Part shown: piece by piece, positions 24,806-33,434 of the stretch
How positions within the stretch are numbered: the stretch's first letter is position 1
How the letters are laid out: each line of letters opens with the position of its first letter
Assembly: GCA_027483145.1 (NCBI GenBank)
Contig: JAIXVG010000203.1
Location: forward strand, 1 to 33,434
Reading direction: 5' to 3'
DNA length: 33,434 bases
DNA from: Planctomyces sp.
GTDB lineage: Bacteria > Planctomycetota > Planctomycetia > Planctomycetales > Planctomycetaceae
Made by a program: the position numbers and the translations under genes
Notes under the pieces: model-generated
Seen by the model: the letters and a program-made list of their open reading frames with translations, nothing else
Told to the model about the DNA's origin: nothing
Database searches by the model: none

Positions 24806-27091
24806 TTAGCCAGAGACGCTGCCAATCCCTTCTTGAATGGCTATGAGCAATTCTTCTGGGCTGAACGGCTTTTGCAGAAATACATCGGGCTGAGCGCCGT
24901 TTGATTGCCGCCTGACGGTTTGCTCACTGAATCCGCTGGTCATCACGATCGGCACATCCAGACAAAGTTCGCGCAACTCGGGAAAGATATCAACCCCGGA
25001 TCGGCCCGGCATGGTTAAATCAAGCAGAATTGCTGACAGTACCGGCCGTTCACGGGCAACGAACTCCAACGCAGCATCCCCCGTCCCGTGCTCAATCACA
25101 CAGTAACCACTTTTCTTGAGAACTCGCGCTGCCAGATTGCGGACCATTGGCTCGTCTTCAACGATCATAATTGTGCGAAAGACCTGCATTGATCCGTCTG
25201 AAGCAGGACGAGGGGACGAATTAACCTCCGACAGACCCTCCGCGATCGGCAAATAGACCACGAACTGACTCCCTTCGCCTAGTTTTGAAGAGACGCTAAT
25301 TGCCCCTCGATATTGCCGCACAATCCCCAAAACGGCGGCCAGTCCGAGGCCTTCACCGGTAAACTTCGTAGTGTAGAAGGGCTCAAAAATTCGTTGAGCC
25401 ACTTCGTCTGGCATACCACAGCCGGTATCACAGACTTCGATGGAAATGTAGTTTCCCTCCGGCAATTGCTCTCCAAGGTAAGTGGTCGCGAAAAACTGTG
25501 TTCCCAAGGTAACAACGCGTGTCGAGACCTTGATGCTTCCTCCACTCGCCCGACACGCTTCAGAAGCATTCGTAATCAGGTTCATCACCACTTGCCGAAT
25601 TTGCGAGGCATCGACTTCGATCATCGGTAAATCGGGCTGCAGGTTCTGCTCGAAGTCGACCCCCGGGGGAATCATCGAACGAAGCAGATGAGCCATCTCG
25701 CCCACGATTTGTGAGATATCGTGATCTGCAACAATGATCTTGCCACCACCCGCATAGGCCAACAGTTGCCGACATAAATCGGCTGCCAATCGACACGACT
25801 GCTCGATGTCACTGACTGCCTCAGCCGATTCGCGATCGCTGCGAACACGGCGGCGAACGATTCCCGCATTCCCTAAAATTGTTGTCAACAGGTTGTTGAA
25901 ATCATGAGCGATTCCCCCTGCCAATAGGCCAAGACTTTCCAGCCTTTGGCGAGTTTCCAGCCGATTGGCCAGTACGGCCCGTTCTTGCTCGATCCGCTTC
26001 CGCTCCGAAATATCGCGGCCGCATGCCAACAACAATGGAGGATCGGTTTGTGCAAATAATCCAACCCGGACCTCCACGTCGATAATCTCGCCATTCTTGC
26101 AGCGCTGACGTCCTTCGATTGAGCCGGGAAAGCTGACACCGTTAGCAATTTGACGCCATAGCGCAACTAAGTCTTCGAATGGGTGCCCGACTTGAATGTC
26201 AGAAACATTCATTTGCAGGAGTTCAGCTTCAGAATAGCCCAGAGATTGCTGAGTCGCCGGGTTAGCTGCGAGGATACGACCCTCGACATCGTGAACCACT
26301 AGGCCGTCCATGGCTCGTTCAAACACTAGCCTGAACCGGTCTCGCTCGAAGCGGGCCAGTTTTTTTGCGGCAACTTGAGCCGTTACATCAATGGCTGCCC
26401 CAATGACACCATCATGGGATTCGGTTGATCCCAGGAATGGACGGAGCCGAACCTCATATTCGCGGCTGTTCCAAGGCATCGTGAACTGCACGAGGTCACC
26501 GGCCAGTGCCCGCTCGTAGTGAATGCGAAATGGGCTAGGTCCACCCGTTTCCGACGGAAGAACCTCGTCGATCGACTTGCCAAGCAGCCAGGTCAGGTCG
26601 ACTCGATCAGCGGTATTTCCGAATGAACCGACAATCGATTTCCAGATGAATTGCTTGTCGGTTGTCCAAGCCACAACCGGTAACTGCTCGACGATTGTTT
26701 GGAGTTGTCGCTCAGCCTCGCTCCCTGCAGTGTTGAATAGCGTTCCTGGAAACGACTCGACGACGGTGGTGCGGGTAACAACTAAGCCCTCGCCTGCTTC
26801 CGGGCAGCAAGCCAGAAATGCTTTCCAGCTCTCTTTTTGATGCGTCTCTGGTTGACCGGGTGACTCAAAGGACAACTCGATCTTCTCGAACCGCTGTTGA
26901 CAGGGCAGCTTCGACAATGGAGTGACCGCATACCTCCACCAGGCCTCAGCTTGTTGCCGAGACGCCTCGGTCAAGGGAAGCTGGCTCAGTTCAGCCGGCA
27001 ATGCCGCCGTCAGGCTGGAGAGGGGCAGAAACATTGGAGTTCCGACGGGACCTCCCCCATTCCTGTTTTTAAGAAAGTCATCGAACGGCAT
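24806..27091 (-). CDS. PAS-PAS hybrid histidine kinase with REC domain
   Basis: A 761-residue cytosolic sensor kinase without membrane segments. Order: an unassigned N-terminus (1-125); PAS1 (about 127-240, LQTIVEQLPVVAWTTD); PAS2 with a PAC tail (about 252-365); HisKA with phospho-acceptor His396 in AGGIAHDFNNLL; HATPase with N-box Asn504/Asn508, G1 DTGCGM (555-560), EPFYTTK and G2 GEGLGLA (579-585); and a C-terminal receiver with Glu645/Asp646, phospho-acceptor Asp691, Thr718 and Lys741. The C-terminal REC makes it an internal phosphorelay with an unknown downstream partner. The AHDFNN type is typical of NtrB-like soluble kinases. PAS ligands (heme, flavin or small molecule) cannot be told. 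The ATG at 27091 follows AGGAAG with a six-base spacer. No cognate response regulator gene is adjacent. Confidence 0.93.
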   Translation of the reverse strand: MPFDDFLKNRNGGGPVGTPMFLPLSSLTAALPAELSQLPLTEASRQQAEAWWRYAVTPLSKLPCQQRFEKIELSFESPGQPETHQKESWKAFLACCPEAGEGLVVTRTTVVESFPGTLFNTAGSEAERQLQTIVEQLPVVAWTTDKQFIWKSIVGSFGNTADRVDLTWLLGKSIDEVLPSETGGPSPFRIHYERALAGDLVQFTMPWNSREYEVRLRPFLGSTESHDGVIGAAIDVTAQVAAKKLARFERDRFRLVFERAMDGLVVHDVEGRILAANPATQQSLGYSEAELLQMNVSDIQVGHPFEDLVALWRQIANGVSFPGSIEGRQRCKNGEIIDVEVRVGLFAQTDPPLLLACGRDISERKRIEQERAVLANRLETRQRLESLGLLAGGIAHDFNNLLTTILGNAGIVRRRVRSDRESAEAVSDIEQSCRLAADLCRQLLAYAGGGKIIVADHDISQIVGEMAHLLRSMIPPGVDFEQNLQPDLPMIEVDASQIRQVVMNLITNASEACRASGGSIKVSTRVVTLGTQFFATTYLGEQLPEGNYISIEVCDTGCGMPDEVAQRIFEPFYTTKFTGEGLGLAAVLGIVRQYRGAISVSSKLGEGSQFVVYLPIAEGLSEVNSSPRPASDGSMQVFRTIMIVEDEPMVRNLAARVLKKSGYCVIEHGTGDAALEFVARERPVLSAILLDLTMPGRSGVDIFPELRELCLDVPIVMTSGFSEQTVRRQSNGAQPDVFLQKPFSPEELLIAIQEGIGSVSG

Positions 27092-28117
27092 GATTGACTT
27101 CCTTTTGTAGTCAGAAGATTCAACTTGGAGTTGCAGGCTTGATGTTGATTTAGTGAATGCATTGGGCAGCGGTAGCGGGTTTCAGTGCAGTCAGGGTGCA
27201 TCAGGCCACCGAGTAAAACGATTTTAAATAAGACGTGGATTAACCGACTTGTTAGTTGAATAACCATCAAGTCTCAATCCAATTCGCTTCGATGCAGTAG
27301 GTCTCTGATTGATTCGAAACGCGTTGTGCAGCGGTACTTGATTTCGGGTGAAGAAGCATAACCAAATACCAGGAAAATGTTTACGGAAAAGTTGGTTTCG
27401 TCGGCTGTTGCCGCTCTGCCGGAGAAATCGAACTCACATTGCATTGCATTTTTGTGACGCTTGAGGGAAATCACTTAAACCTTAAAAGGTTTGGTTGACC
27501 AGTGACTAAGCCGATCCGCAATAAGGGCCACCCTCAACCTCTCGCGGACGGCCTGCCCTGAACGACCAAGTCAATCACAAATTACCCATGTTTACAGCGA
27601 GTCCGTCCGAAGTGGTAGCAGCCCCGATTAGTTTGGCTGAAAACGTAGGTCGAAGAGATCGAGCATCGTCCTGCACGGTTGTGGCTGGATTCTTGATCTA
27701 TCAGTTAGGGCGCCGGGAGGTTTTCTGCGGCTGGGGCGCCAAGTGCTGACAATTAGGCCTATCTGTTCCTGTTGTGAAAGTTTTGATTTGTCTTGGACCA
27801 ACTGAAACACCTGGAACAGATTCGCGGTTTTTTCGCTTTGGATTTGCCGACTGTGGGAATTCATGCTCTGCCATCGAGCTAGCGTTGCTGACCTGCCGAC
27901 ACACTTCTAAACTCCTGCGGGAGATTGCATTACGCCGTACACCGGCTGCTTGCAGGACCTGCGATTGGCGTCAACTTGCATTCGCAGTCATTCATCTGTT
28001 GCCTTTTTAGTTTTCGATCTAGCTTGCTGAAGTTACTACAAGCCTGATTAATCGGGTGATTGATAAGCTCTAAGTGCTTATTGTTTCGAGAGTCCCTCTG
28101 GTCGTCCGGAGAGTGTG
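27092..28117. other. 1 kb intergenic between the kinase and ACIII operons
   Basis: Divergent promoter region for the kinase (minus) and the alternative complex III operon (plus). Short frames at 27628-27904 (minus) and 27774-28010 (plus) have no ribosome binding sites and no recognisable product. A dyad AAACCTT-AA-AAGGTTT lies at 27477-27492. I cannot name promoter boxes with confidence. Confidence 0.4.
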
Positions 28118-28798
28118 ATGATTCGGTTTCAGTTTCCATCCTGGCTTGACCGGTTGCTTCCGGTAGCGGCCATTATGATTGCGTTTGGCGCGGTTTACAT
28201 CAGTGGCATCGTGTTGATTGGGGCTGCCCCATCAACGGTTGATGTCGGATATCAGCCAAAGCAACCAGTGCCGTTCAGTCATGCTTTGCACGCTGGCAAA
28301 TTGAAGATGGACTGCCGATATTGCCACACCACTGTCGAGAAAGCGGCACACGCTTCCGTTCCAGCCACGTCGACCTGCATCAAGTGCCACCATGGAACCG
28401 ACGAAAAGGGGACATCCCCGCTGACTGCGATTCACAGCAACAGCCCGAAACTGGCCCCCGTTCGGGAAAGCTATGCGACAGGTTTGTCGGTCGAGTGGGT
28501 CAAGGTTCACGATCTGCCTGACTACGCTTATTTCAACCATAGCGCTCACGTGGCTCGCGGTGTGAGCTGCGTATCGTGCCATGGCCGAATTGACAAGATG
28601 GAAGAGGTTCATCAAGTCAAAGAACTGAGCATGTCATGGTGCTTAACGTGTCACCGCAATCCCGCCCCAAATCTGCGACCGCTCGATAAGGTGACGCAGC
28701 TTGATTGGAAGGCGGATGATGCATTGGCCATCGGCCAGAGAATTCAGGAACAGTTAAAGATTCATCCGAACGAGAATTGTTCGACTTGCCACCGATAG
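28118..28798 (+). CDS. actA: Alternative complex III pentaheme cytochrome c, ActA
   Basis: A 226-residue membrane-anchored multiheme cytochrome. One TM segment (about residues 9-35) is followed by a periplasmic domain with five CxxCH heme motifs: CRYCH near 66, CIKCH near 87, CVSCH near 150, CLTCH near 175 and CSTCH at the C-terminus. Five hemes and the [16 protein letters not shown] context fit ActA of alternative complex III, a quinol:cytochrome c (or direct oxidase) oxidoreductase that replaces the bc1 complex. ActA passes electrons out from the iron-sulfur subunit. The ATG at 28118 is chosen over the GTG just before it because GGAG at 28108-28111 is spaced six bases from it. It is first in the visible operon; actB follows after 123 bases. 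Confidence 0.93.
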   Translation: MIRFQFPSWLDRLLPVAAIMIAFGAVYISGIVLIGAAPSTVDVGYQPKQPVPFSHALHAGKLKMDCRYCHTTVEKAAHASVPATSTCIKCHHGTDEKGTSPLTAIHSNSPKLAPVRESYATGLSVEWVKVHDLPDYAYFNHSAHVARGVSCVSCHGRIDKMEEVHQVKELSMSWCLTCHRNPAPNLRPLDKVTQLDWKADDALAIGQRIQEQLKIHPNENCSTCHR

Positions 28799-28921
28799 GT
28801 GCTCGTCAAAATCGCTAAGTATAACTGGGTAAATGTAGTAGTGATGGCCCTGACGAGTTTCACAAACAAGTCGATCAGCCTAGTTTGAGTTTGCCGAGCT
28901 TTGAGCAGCCTGGAGTGTTTT

Positions 28922-31900
28922 ATGGCGGTCCCGGGACCTAAGTTTTACTGGCGCAGTTTGGATCAGCTCGAGCAGACTCCCGAGTTCAACGAGTTTCTGC
29001 AGCGAGAATTCCCTCAAGCGGCCAGCGAGTTTCCACAGGGCCTGTCACGTCGCCGCTGGCTCCAGCTGATGGGAGCGTCGTTAGGCTTAGCTGGTCTGGC
29101 CGGTTGTCGTTGGGAACGGGACATTCTCGCTCCGGATGTGCAGCGGCCTCCGAATCGCATTCCAGGCGTACCGCAGTTTGCTGCCACCTGTTTTGAGTAT
29201 GGCGGAAATGTTCGTCCGCTTGTCGTGACGCTCTATGATGGTCGCCCGATTAAGGTCGAGGGGAACAAGGAGCATCCGCTGAGTAGCGGTGCCTCAGATA
29301 CAATCTCTCAGGCCGCTATTCTGCATATGTACGATCCTGATCGAAGTCAGTCGATCGTTGAGACGGCCGGGACCGAGTCGTTTACTCGCAGCAAAAGCGA
29401 TTTCGACCTCGCTTTCGGGAAGATTCTGGCAGCGGCAAAAGAAGCAAAGGGGAGTGGGTTTGCGATTCTGGCTGAAGGTTCAACGAGTCCGACCCGCGCC
29501 CGGCTGGTTAAAGAGTTTCGCAGCCAGTATCCCGAAGCGCTATTCGTAGAATACGAGCCTGTTTCGTACGAAAACGTCAGCTCGGGGGCCGAGATCGCTT
29601 TCGGCCAGGCGGTGCTGCCTTTCTACGATTTTTCGTCCGCAAAGATCGTCTTTTCGTTGGATTGCGACGCCTTCGGTCATGACCGCACGGCCGTTGCTAA
29701 CATGCGTGGCTGGGCCTCAATGCGTGTTCCCGAATCGGGCGAAATGAACCGAACCTATGCAGTGGAGAGCCAGTTCACCAGTTTGGGCTCTGTTGCAGAT
29801 CATCGGCTGGCCTTAAAAGCCTCCGCGATGGCGGGCTTTCTGTTCGATCTTGAGGCCAAGATCGATCGGATGCTAGCAGACGGAACTGCGAGCGAAGCGG
29901 GTCAGGATCCTGGCCAAAAGTTACAATTGGCGTTAGCAGCCGACCTCGTGCAGCACCGCGGAGCCAGTGTAATTACCGTTGGAACGCACTTGGGGCCAGA
30001 GGTTCATGCTCGGGCTTGTCGGCTCAATGAAAAGCTCGGCAATATCGGAAAGACTGTCCGGTACATCCCTGCGTCCAACATTGGAGGTGAAAGTCAGCAG
30101 GAACAACTGAAGCGGCTTATCTCCAATCTCGATCGCGGTGCGATCTCAACGATTCTGGTTCTTGGTGGGAACCCTGTTTATAACGCCCCAGGTGATTCGA
30201 ATTTCGAGTCGGCCTACAAGAAGGCGTCAACGCGCATTCACCTGAGCGACTATGTCGATGAAACTTCGCTGGTTTCGACGTGGCATGTCAACCGGGCTCA
30301 TCAATTCGAGTCGTGGGGAGATGCCACCACGGCAGATGGTCGGCTAGCGATTCGGCAGCCATTAATTGAACCGATCTTTGCCGGCCAGACCGATGTTGGC
30401 ATTCTGGCTGCGTTGGTCGGTCAAGGAGATGTTCCCGCCGATCAGGTTGTTCGCGCGACCGCACAGGGAATTGATTCTACTCTCAGTGATGACCGGGCCT
30501 GGCAGAAGTTGCTTCATGACGGGTTCCTGGTTGATCAAGTAGTCCCGGCCGCTCAGGTTGCTGTGAAGGCTGGCTTGGAACTGCCTCCGATTGTTGCAGT
30601 CTCAGGAGAGGATCTGGAAGTTGTCTTCACTCCGCATCCAGCACTTTTTGATGGCCGATTTGCTAACAACGGCTGGCTGCAAGAGCTCCCTGATTTCCTG
30701 ACAAAGGTGACTTGGGATAACGTTGCGATTCTTGCACCAGCGACTGCCGACAAGTTAGGTGTGAAGACTGGCAGCCGAATCAGCGTCTCGGTCAACGGTC
30801 GCTCGGTTGCAGCGCCAGTTTATGTGTTGCCTGGGCAAGCGAGGAATTCGATCGGCCTGGCGCTTGGCTATGGCCGAACGGCCGCCGGCCACGTGGGTGG
30901 TCTGGTTCCAACGGGCAACAGTCCTAAAGACACCGTCGAGCCAGTTGGCTTCAACGCCTATCCATTGAGACTTTCCGGGTTATTAAATGTCGCTGTTGGT
31001 GCCAAGGCTGAAGTTCTGGCCGGTACCTACAAGCTGGCCCTTACTCAAGACCATCACGCCATCGATACGATTGGTCTCGAAGGGATCAAGGGACGAATTG
31101 GTGAATTGGTTCGCGAAGCCACTTTAGAGGACTACAAAGCTCATCCTGACTTTGCCCAGCACGTCGTTCACCACCCGCCGCTGGAATCTCTCTGGAAAGA
31201 GCGATCTTCCGAGGGACGGGCCTGGGGAATGTCGATTGACCTCTCAAAGTGTACTGGCTGCAACGCCTGCTTGATCGCCTGCCAGTCCGAGAACAACGTC
31301 CCCATCGTGGGGAAAACCGAAGTGGCTCGCGGCCGGGAAATGCACTGGATTCGCCTCGATCGTTACTTTACCGGCAGTATCGAGAACCCCGAGATCGTCG
31401 GTCAACCGGTTAACTGCATGCAGTGCGAGAATGCACCATGCGAACAGGTTTGTCCTGTTGCTGCGACAGTTCACAGCCCAGAAGGGCTGAACGACATGGC
31501 GTACAACCGCTGTATTGGAACTCGCTACTGCGGAAACAACTGCCCATACAAGGTTCGTCGCTTTAACTTCTTCGATTACAACAAGAAGTACGAAGTAGCC
31601 GAGAGCAATCTGTCGTTGATGGTCCTTAACCCTGAAGTGACCGTTCGTGAGCGTGGGGTGATGGAGAAATGCACCTATTGCACGCAGCGAATTCAAAACG
31701 GCAAGATCATTGCCAAGAACGAGCAGCGTCCTCTGGCAGACGGAGAAGTGGTTACTGCTTGTCAGCAGGCTTGTCCGGCAGGGGCGATCGAGTTTGGTGA
31801 TTTAATGCAAACAGACAGCCGGGTGGCTAAGGCACACGCCAACACTCGAACTTACGGCATGCTCGAAGAGTTAAACAACAAGCCGCGTACGAAGTATATG

Positions 31901-31978
31901 GCCAAGATTCGTAACCCACATCCTAGCCTGAACGAAGGGCATGGTGCTGATCACGGTGGACATGGTCATCACAGCTAG
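28922..31978 (+). CDS. actB: Alternative complex III molybdopterin-like/Fe-S subunit ActB
   Basis: A 1018-residue fusion. The N-terminus has a twin-arginine-like motif SRRRWLQLMG (42-51) and a hydrophobic run ending in GLAGC, with a possible lipidated Cys at 62. The large central part (about 70-760) is a molybdopterin-oxidoreductase fold (ILHMYDPDRSQ; VLGGNPVYNAPGD; HLSDYVDETSLVSTWHVN) that in characterised ActB has lost the cofactor. The C-terminal ferredoxin part has four cysteine clusters: CTGCNACLIAC (about 776), CMQCENAPCEQVCP (about 831), CIGTRYCGNNCP (about 863), and CTYC plus CQQACP (about 916-950). In known complexes these are three 4Fe-4S and one 3Fe-4S centre. A His/Gly-rich tail (HGADHGGHGHHS) is an unusual end. 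The ATG at 28922 follows GGAG by six bases. Confidence 0.95.
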   Translation: MAVPGPKFYWRSLDQLEQTPEFNEFLQREFPQAASEFPQGLSRRRWLQLMGASLGLAGLAGCRWERDILAPDVQRPPNRIPGVPQFAATCFEYGGNVRPLVVTLYDGRPIKVEGNKEHPLSSGASDTISQAAILHMYDPDRSQSIVETAGTESFTRSKSDFDLAFGKILAAAKEAKGSGFAILAEGSTSPTRARLVKEFRSQYPEALFVEYEPVSYENVSSGAEIAFGQAVLPFYDFSSAKIVFSLDCDAFGHDRTAVANMRGWASMRVPESGEMNRTYAVESQFTSLGSVADHRLALKASAMAGFLFDLEAKIDRMLADGTASEAGQDPGQKLQLALAADLVQHRGASVITVGTHLGPEVHARACRLNEKLGNIGKTVRYIPASNIGGESQQEQLKRLISNLDRGAISTILVLGGNPVYNAPGDSNFESAYKKASTRIHLSDYVDETSLVSTWHVNRAHQFESWGDATTADGRLAIRQPLIEPIFAGQTDVGILAALVGQGDVPADQVVRATAQGIDSTLSDDRAWQKLLHDGFLVDQVVPAAQVAVKAGLELPPIVAVSGEDLEVVFTPHPALFDGRFANNGWLQELPDFLTKVTWDNVAILAPATADKLGVKTGSRISVSVNGRSVAAPVYVLPGQARNSIGLALGYGRTAAGHVGGLVPTGNSPKDTVEPVGFNAYPLRLSGLLNVAVGAKAEVLAGTYKLALTQDHHAIDTIGLEGIKGRIGELVREATLEDYKAHPDFAQHVVHHPPLESLWKERSSEGRAWGMSIDLSKCTGCNACLIACQSENNVPIVGKTEVARGREMHWIRLDRYFTGSIENPEIVGQPVNCMQCENAPCEQVCPVAATVHSPEGLNDMAYNRCIGTRYCGNNCPYKVRRFNFFDYNKKYEVAESNLSLMVLNPEVTVRERGVMEKCTYCTQRIQNGKIIAKNEQRPLADGEVVTACQQACPAGAIEFGDLMQTDSRVAKAHANTRTYGMLEELNNKPRTKYMAKIRNPHPSLNEGHGADHGGHGHHS

Positions 31979-32143
31979 GGCTGATTGAATTGAACAACCA
32001 GGCGTGCTTGCCCGGAACTATCAATGTGTTTGTCATTTGGAACGTTAACTTTGTGATTTGACCCGTCTCTTCGAAGAGTTGTGGGTTTACATCGAATGTA
32101 CAAATAGACGATCGAGACCTCTTTGGTACCCGTTCATCGAGAA

Positions 32144-32173
32144 CAACCGAGAACTCGAAAGCAACCGAGAACT
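32144..32173 (+). repeat. 12-bp direct repeat in the actC leader
   Basis: CAACCGAGAACT occurs at 32144-32155 and 32162-32173, period 18, with a third partial copy CGAGAAC at 32138-32144, directly before the actC ATG at 32179. The second copy supplies the only weak ribosome-binding-like GAGA. It may be a regulatory or slippage-derived repeat. Confidence 0.6.
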
Positions 32174-32178
32174 ACAGT

Positions 32179-33434
32179 ATGGCAGCGACTTATCCGCATC
32201 TGCTGGACAATACACCCGAAGTCCCGGGAGTTCGCGCTCCGTTGGTGACCGGTCGACACGACTACTCGTCGGTCACGCAGTCGGTTTGCGGAATTGTGGA
32301 GACGCCTGCTCCGCCACTGGCCTGGTATATCGCTATTTCGATTTCCGGCTCGTTCGCCGCAATGCTGTTTGGGTTGATCGGCTATCTGGTCTTCACCGGT
32401 GTTGGGGTGTGGGGAAACAACGTTCCAGTCTACTGGGCTTGGGATATTGTCAACTTCGTGTTCTGGATCGGTATTGGTCACGCTGGAACTCTGATTTCGG
32501 CTATTCTCTTTTTGTTCCGTCAAAACTGGCGTACCAGCATCAACCGAGCCGCAGAGGCGATGACCATCTTCGCGGTTGTTTGTGCCGGGATTTACCCCGC
32601 TGTTCACGTCGGTCGTATCTGGGTCGCCTACTGGTTGCTTCCTCTCCCTAACCAGTATGCTATTTGGCCAAATTTCCGCAGTCCGCTGCTGTGGGACGTA
32701 TTTGCTGTTTCGACCTATGCCTCGGTCTCGCTGGCATTCTGGTACATGGGGATGATTCCCGACTTTGCGACGTTCCGAGATCGCGCAAAAGAAAAATGGC
32801 GACAAATTGTTTACGGAGCCCTCGCTCTCGGCTGGACCGGTTCAGCCCGGCAATGGCACCGTTATGAACGGGCCTATCTACTCCTTGCAGCGCTCGCGAC
32901 TCCTCTCGTGCTCAGCGTGCACACGGTCGTTTCGTTCGACTTTGCGACTAGCCAGGTTCCCGGTTGGCACACCACGATTTTCCCCCCTTACTTCGTCGCC
33001 GGGGCTATTTTCGGTGGTTTCGCGATGGTGGTCTGCCTGCTAGTTCCAGCCCGAACAATCTGCGGCCTGGAGCATCTGATCACAATGCGGCACATCGAAA
33101 ACATGAATAAGATCATTCTGGCTACTGGCTCGATCGTTGGCTATGCCTACGCGATGGAGTTCTTTATTGCGTGGTACGGCGGCAACAAGTACGAGCAGTT
33201 CACTTTCATTAACCGAGCCTTTGGTCCCTACGCCTGGGCTTACTGGTCGATGATCACCTGCAACGTCCTCAGTCCTCAAATTTTCTGGTTCAAATGGGCA
33301 CGTCAGAGCCTGATCATCACGTTTATCGTAGGTTGTTTCGTCAACATTGGGATGTGGTTCGAGCGGTTTGTGATTATCGTCACATCGCTCAGTCGCGACT
33401 TTCTCCCTTCTAGCTGGGCGTATTACACCCCCAC
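32179..33434 (+). CDS. actC: Alternative complex III quinol-binding subunit ActC (partial)
   Basis: The first 418 residues of an NrfD/PsrC-family integral membrane protein; the frame is open to the window end. After a cytoplasmic N-terminus of about 45 residues there is a regular series of TM helices: [40 protein letters not shown]; the [20 protein letters not shown] helix; [79 protein letters not shown]; and two more by 33390. [21 protein letters not shown] and HVGRIW are typical of ActC/ActF, which bind and oxidise menaquinol. The next genes outside the window should be actD, actE and actF. The ATG at 32179 has only a weak ribosome binding site. It was identified by reading the frame directly. 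Confidence 0.93.
   Translation, partial: MAATYPHLLDNTPEVPGVRAPLVTGRHDYSSVTQSVCGIVETPAPPLAWYIAISISGSFAAMLFGLIGYLVFTGVGVWGNNVPVYWAWDIVNFVFWIGIGHAGTLISAILFLFRQNWRTSINRAAEAMTIFAVVCAGIYPAVHVGRIWVAYWLLPLPNQYAIWPNFRSPLLWDVFAVSTYASVSLAFWYMGMIPDFATFRDRAKEKWRQIVYGALALGWTGSARQWHRYERAYLLLAALATPLVLSVHTVVSFDFATSQVPGWHTTIFPPYFVAGAIFGGFAMVVCLLVPARTICGLEHLITMRHIENMNKIILATGSIVGYAYAMEFFIAWYGGNKYEQFTFINRAFGPYAWAYWSMITCNVLSPQIFWFKWARQSLIITFIVGCFVNIGMWFERFVIIVTSLSRDFLPSSWAYYTP

Noticed and set aside
27628-28010. Small frames on both strands before actA
   Set aside because: Mutually overlapping, weak starts and no domain.
32058-32805. Long frames on both strands over the start of actC
   Set aside because: They are shadows of the real actC frame, which begins at ATG 32179 and encodes clear NrfD-type helices.
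1-33434. CRISPR arrays, tRNA or rRNA genes, transposases, phage genes
   Set aside because: I looked for regularly spaced repeats, cloverleaf-like segments and mobile-element proteins and saw none. A tRNAscan or Infernal run would be decisive.

Overview
The window looks like chromosomal DNA of a planctomycete (Planctomycetota, probably class Planctomycetia). The evidence is a DUF1559 protein with a prepilin-type N-terminus, a DUF1207 protein, a fused SecD-SecF, Flp-like pilins with the N-terminal style common in that phylum, a cysteine-rich protein that resembles a planctomycete-restricted family, and an alternative complex III operon. This placement rests on remembered family patterns, not on a search. 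I see no transposase, integrase, phage gene, CRISPR array, tRNA or rRNA.

Layout. Positions 1-4728 hold the 5' part of a prepilin-like gene (minus strand, cut by the window edge), mazG (minus), a small secreted hypothetical protein (plus) and two tandem, nearly identical Flp-like pilin genes (minus), followed by about 1.1 kb with no convincing gene. Positions 4729-9000 hold a tandem universal stress protein (plus), a membrane-anchored beta-propeller-like protein (minus) and a DUF1207 protein (minus). The 870 bp gap between the last two contains a strongly folded double-hairpin element. Positions 9497-16707 hold an SDR oxidoreductase (plus) converging on a minus-strand block moxR - tgt - yajC - secDF. 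The tgt-yajC-secDF order is the classical tRNA-modification/protein-export cluster.

Positions 16708-21625 are plus-strand: a HIT-family protein, then a four-gene accessory block consisting of a Cys-rich exported protein, a DUF1559 pseudopilin-like protein, a PepSY-associated TM protein (PiuB-like) and a small lipoprotein. This block is my best candidate for an undescribed envelope system, possibly for metal handling. Positions 21626-27091 are minus-strand: a PAS-PAS hybrid histidine kinase, a tandem GNAT acetyltransferase and a DnaA-type replication initiator. Positions 28118 to the end hold the start of an alternative complex III operon: pentaheme ActA, the molybdopterin-like/iron-sulfur fusion ActB, and the N-terminal part of the NrfD-like quinol-oxidising ActC, which runs off the window.

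Start codons were chosen by hand from Shine-Dalgarno spacing. Several genes use GTG or TTG. Coordinates include stop codons.
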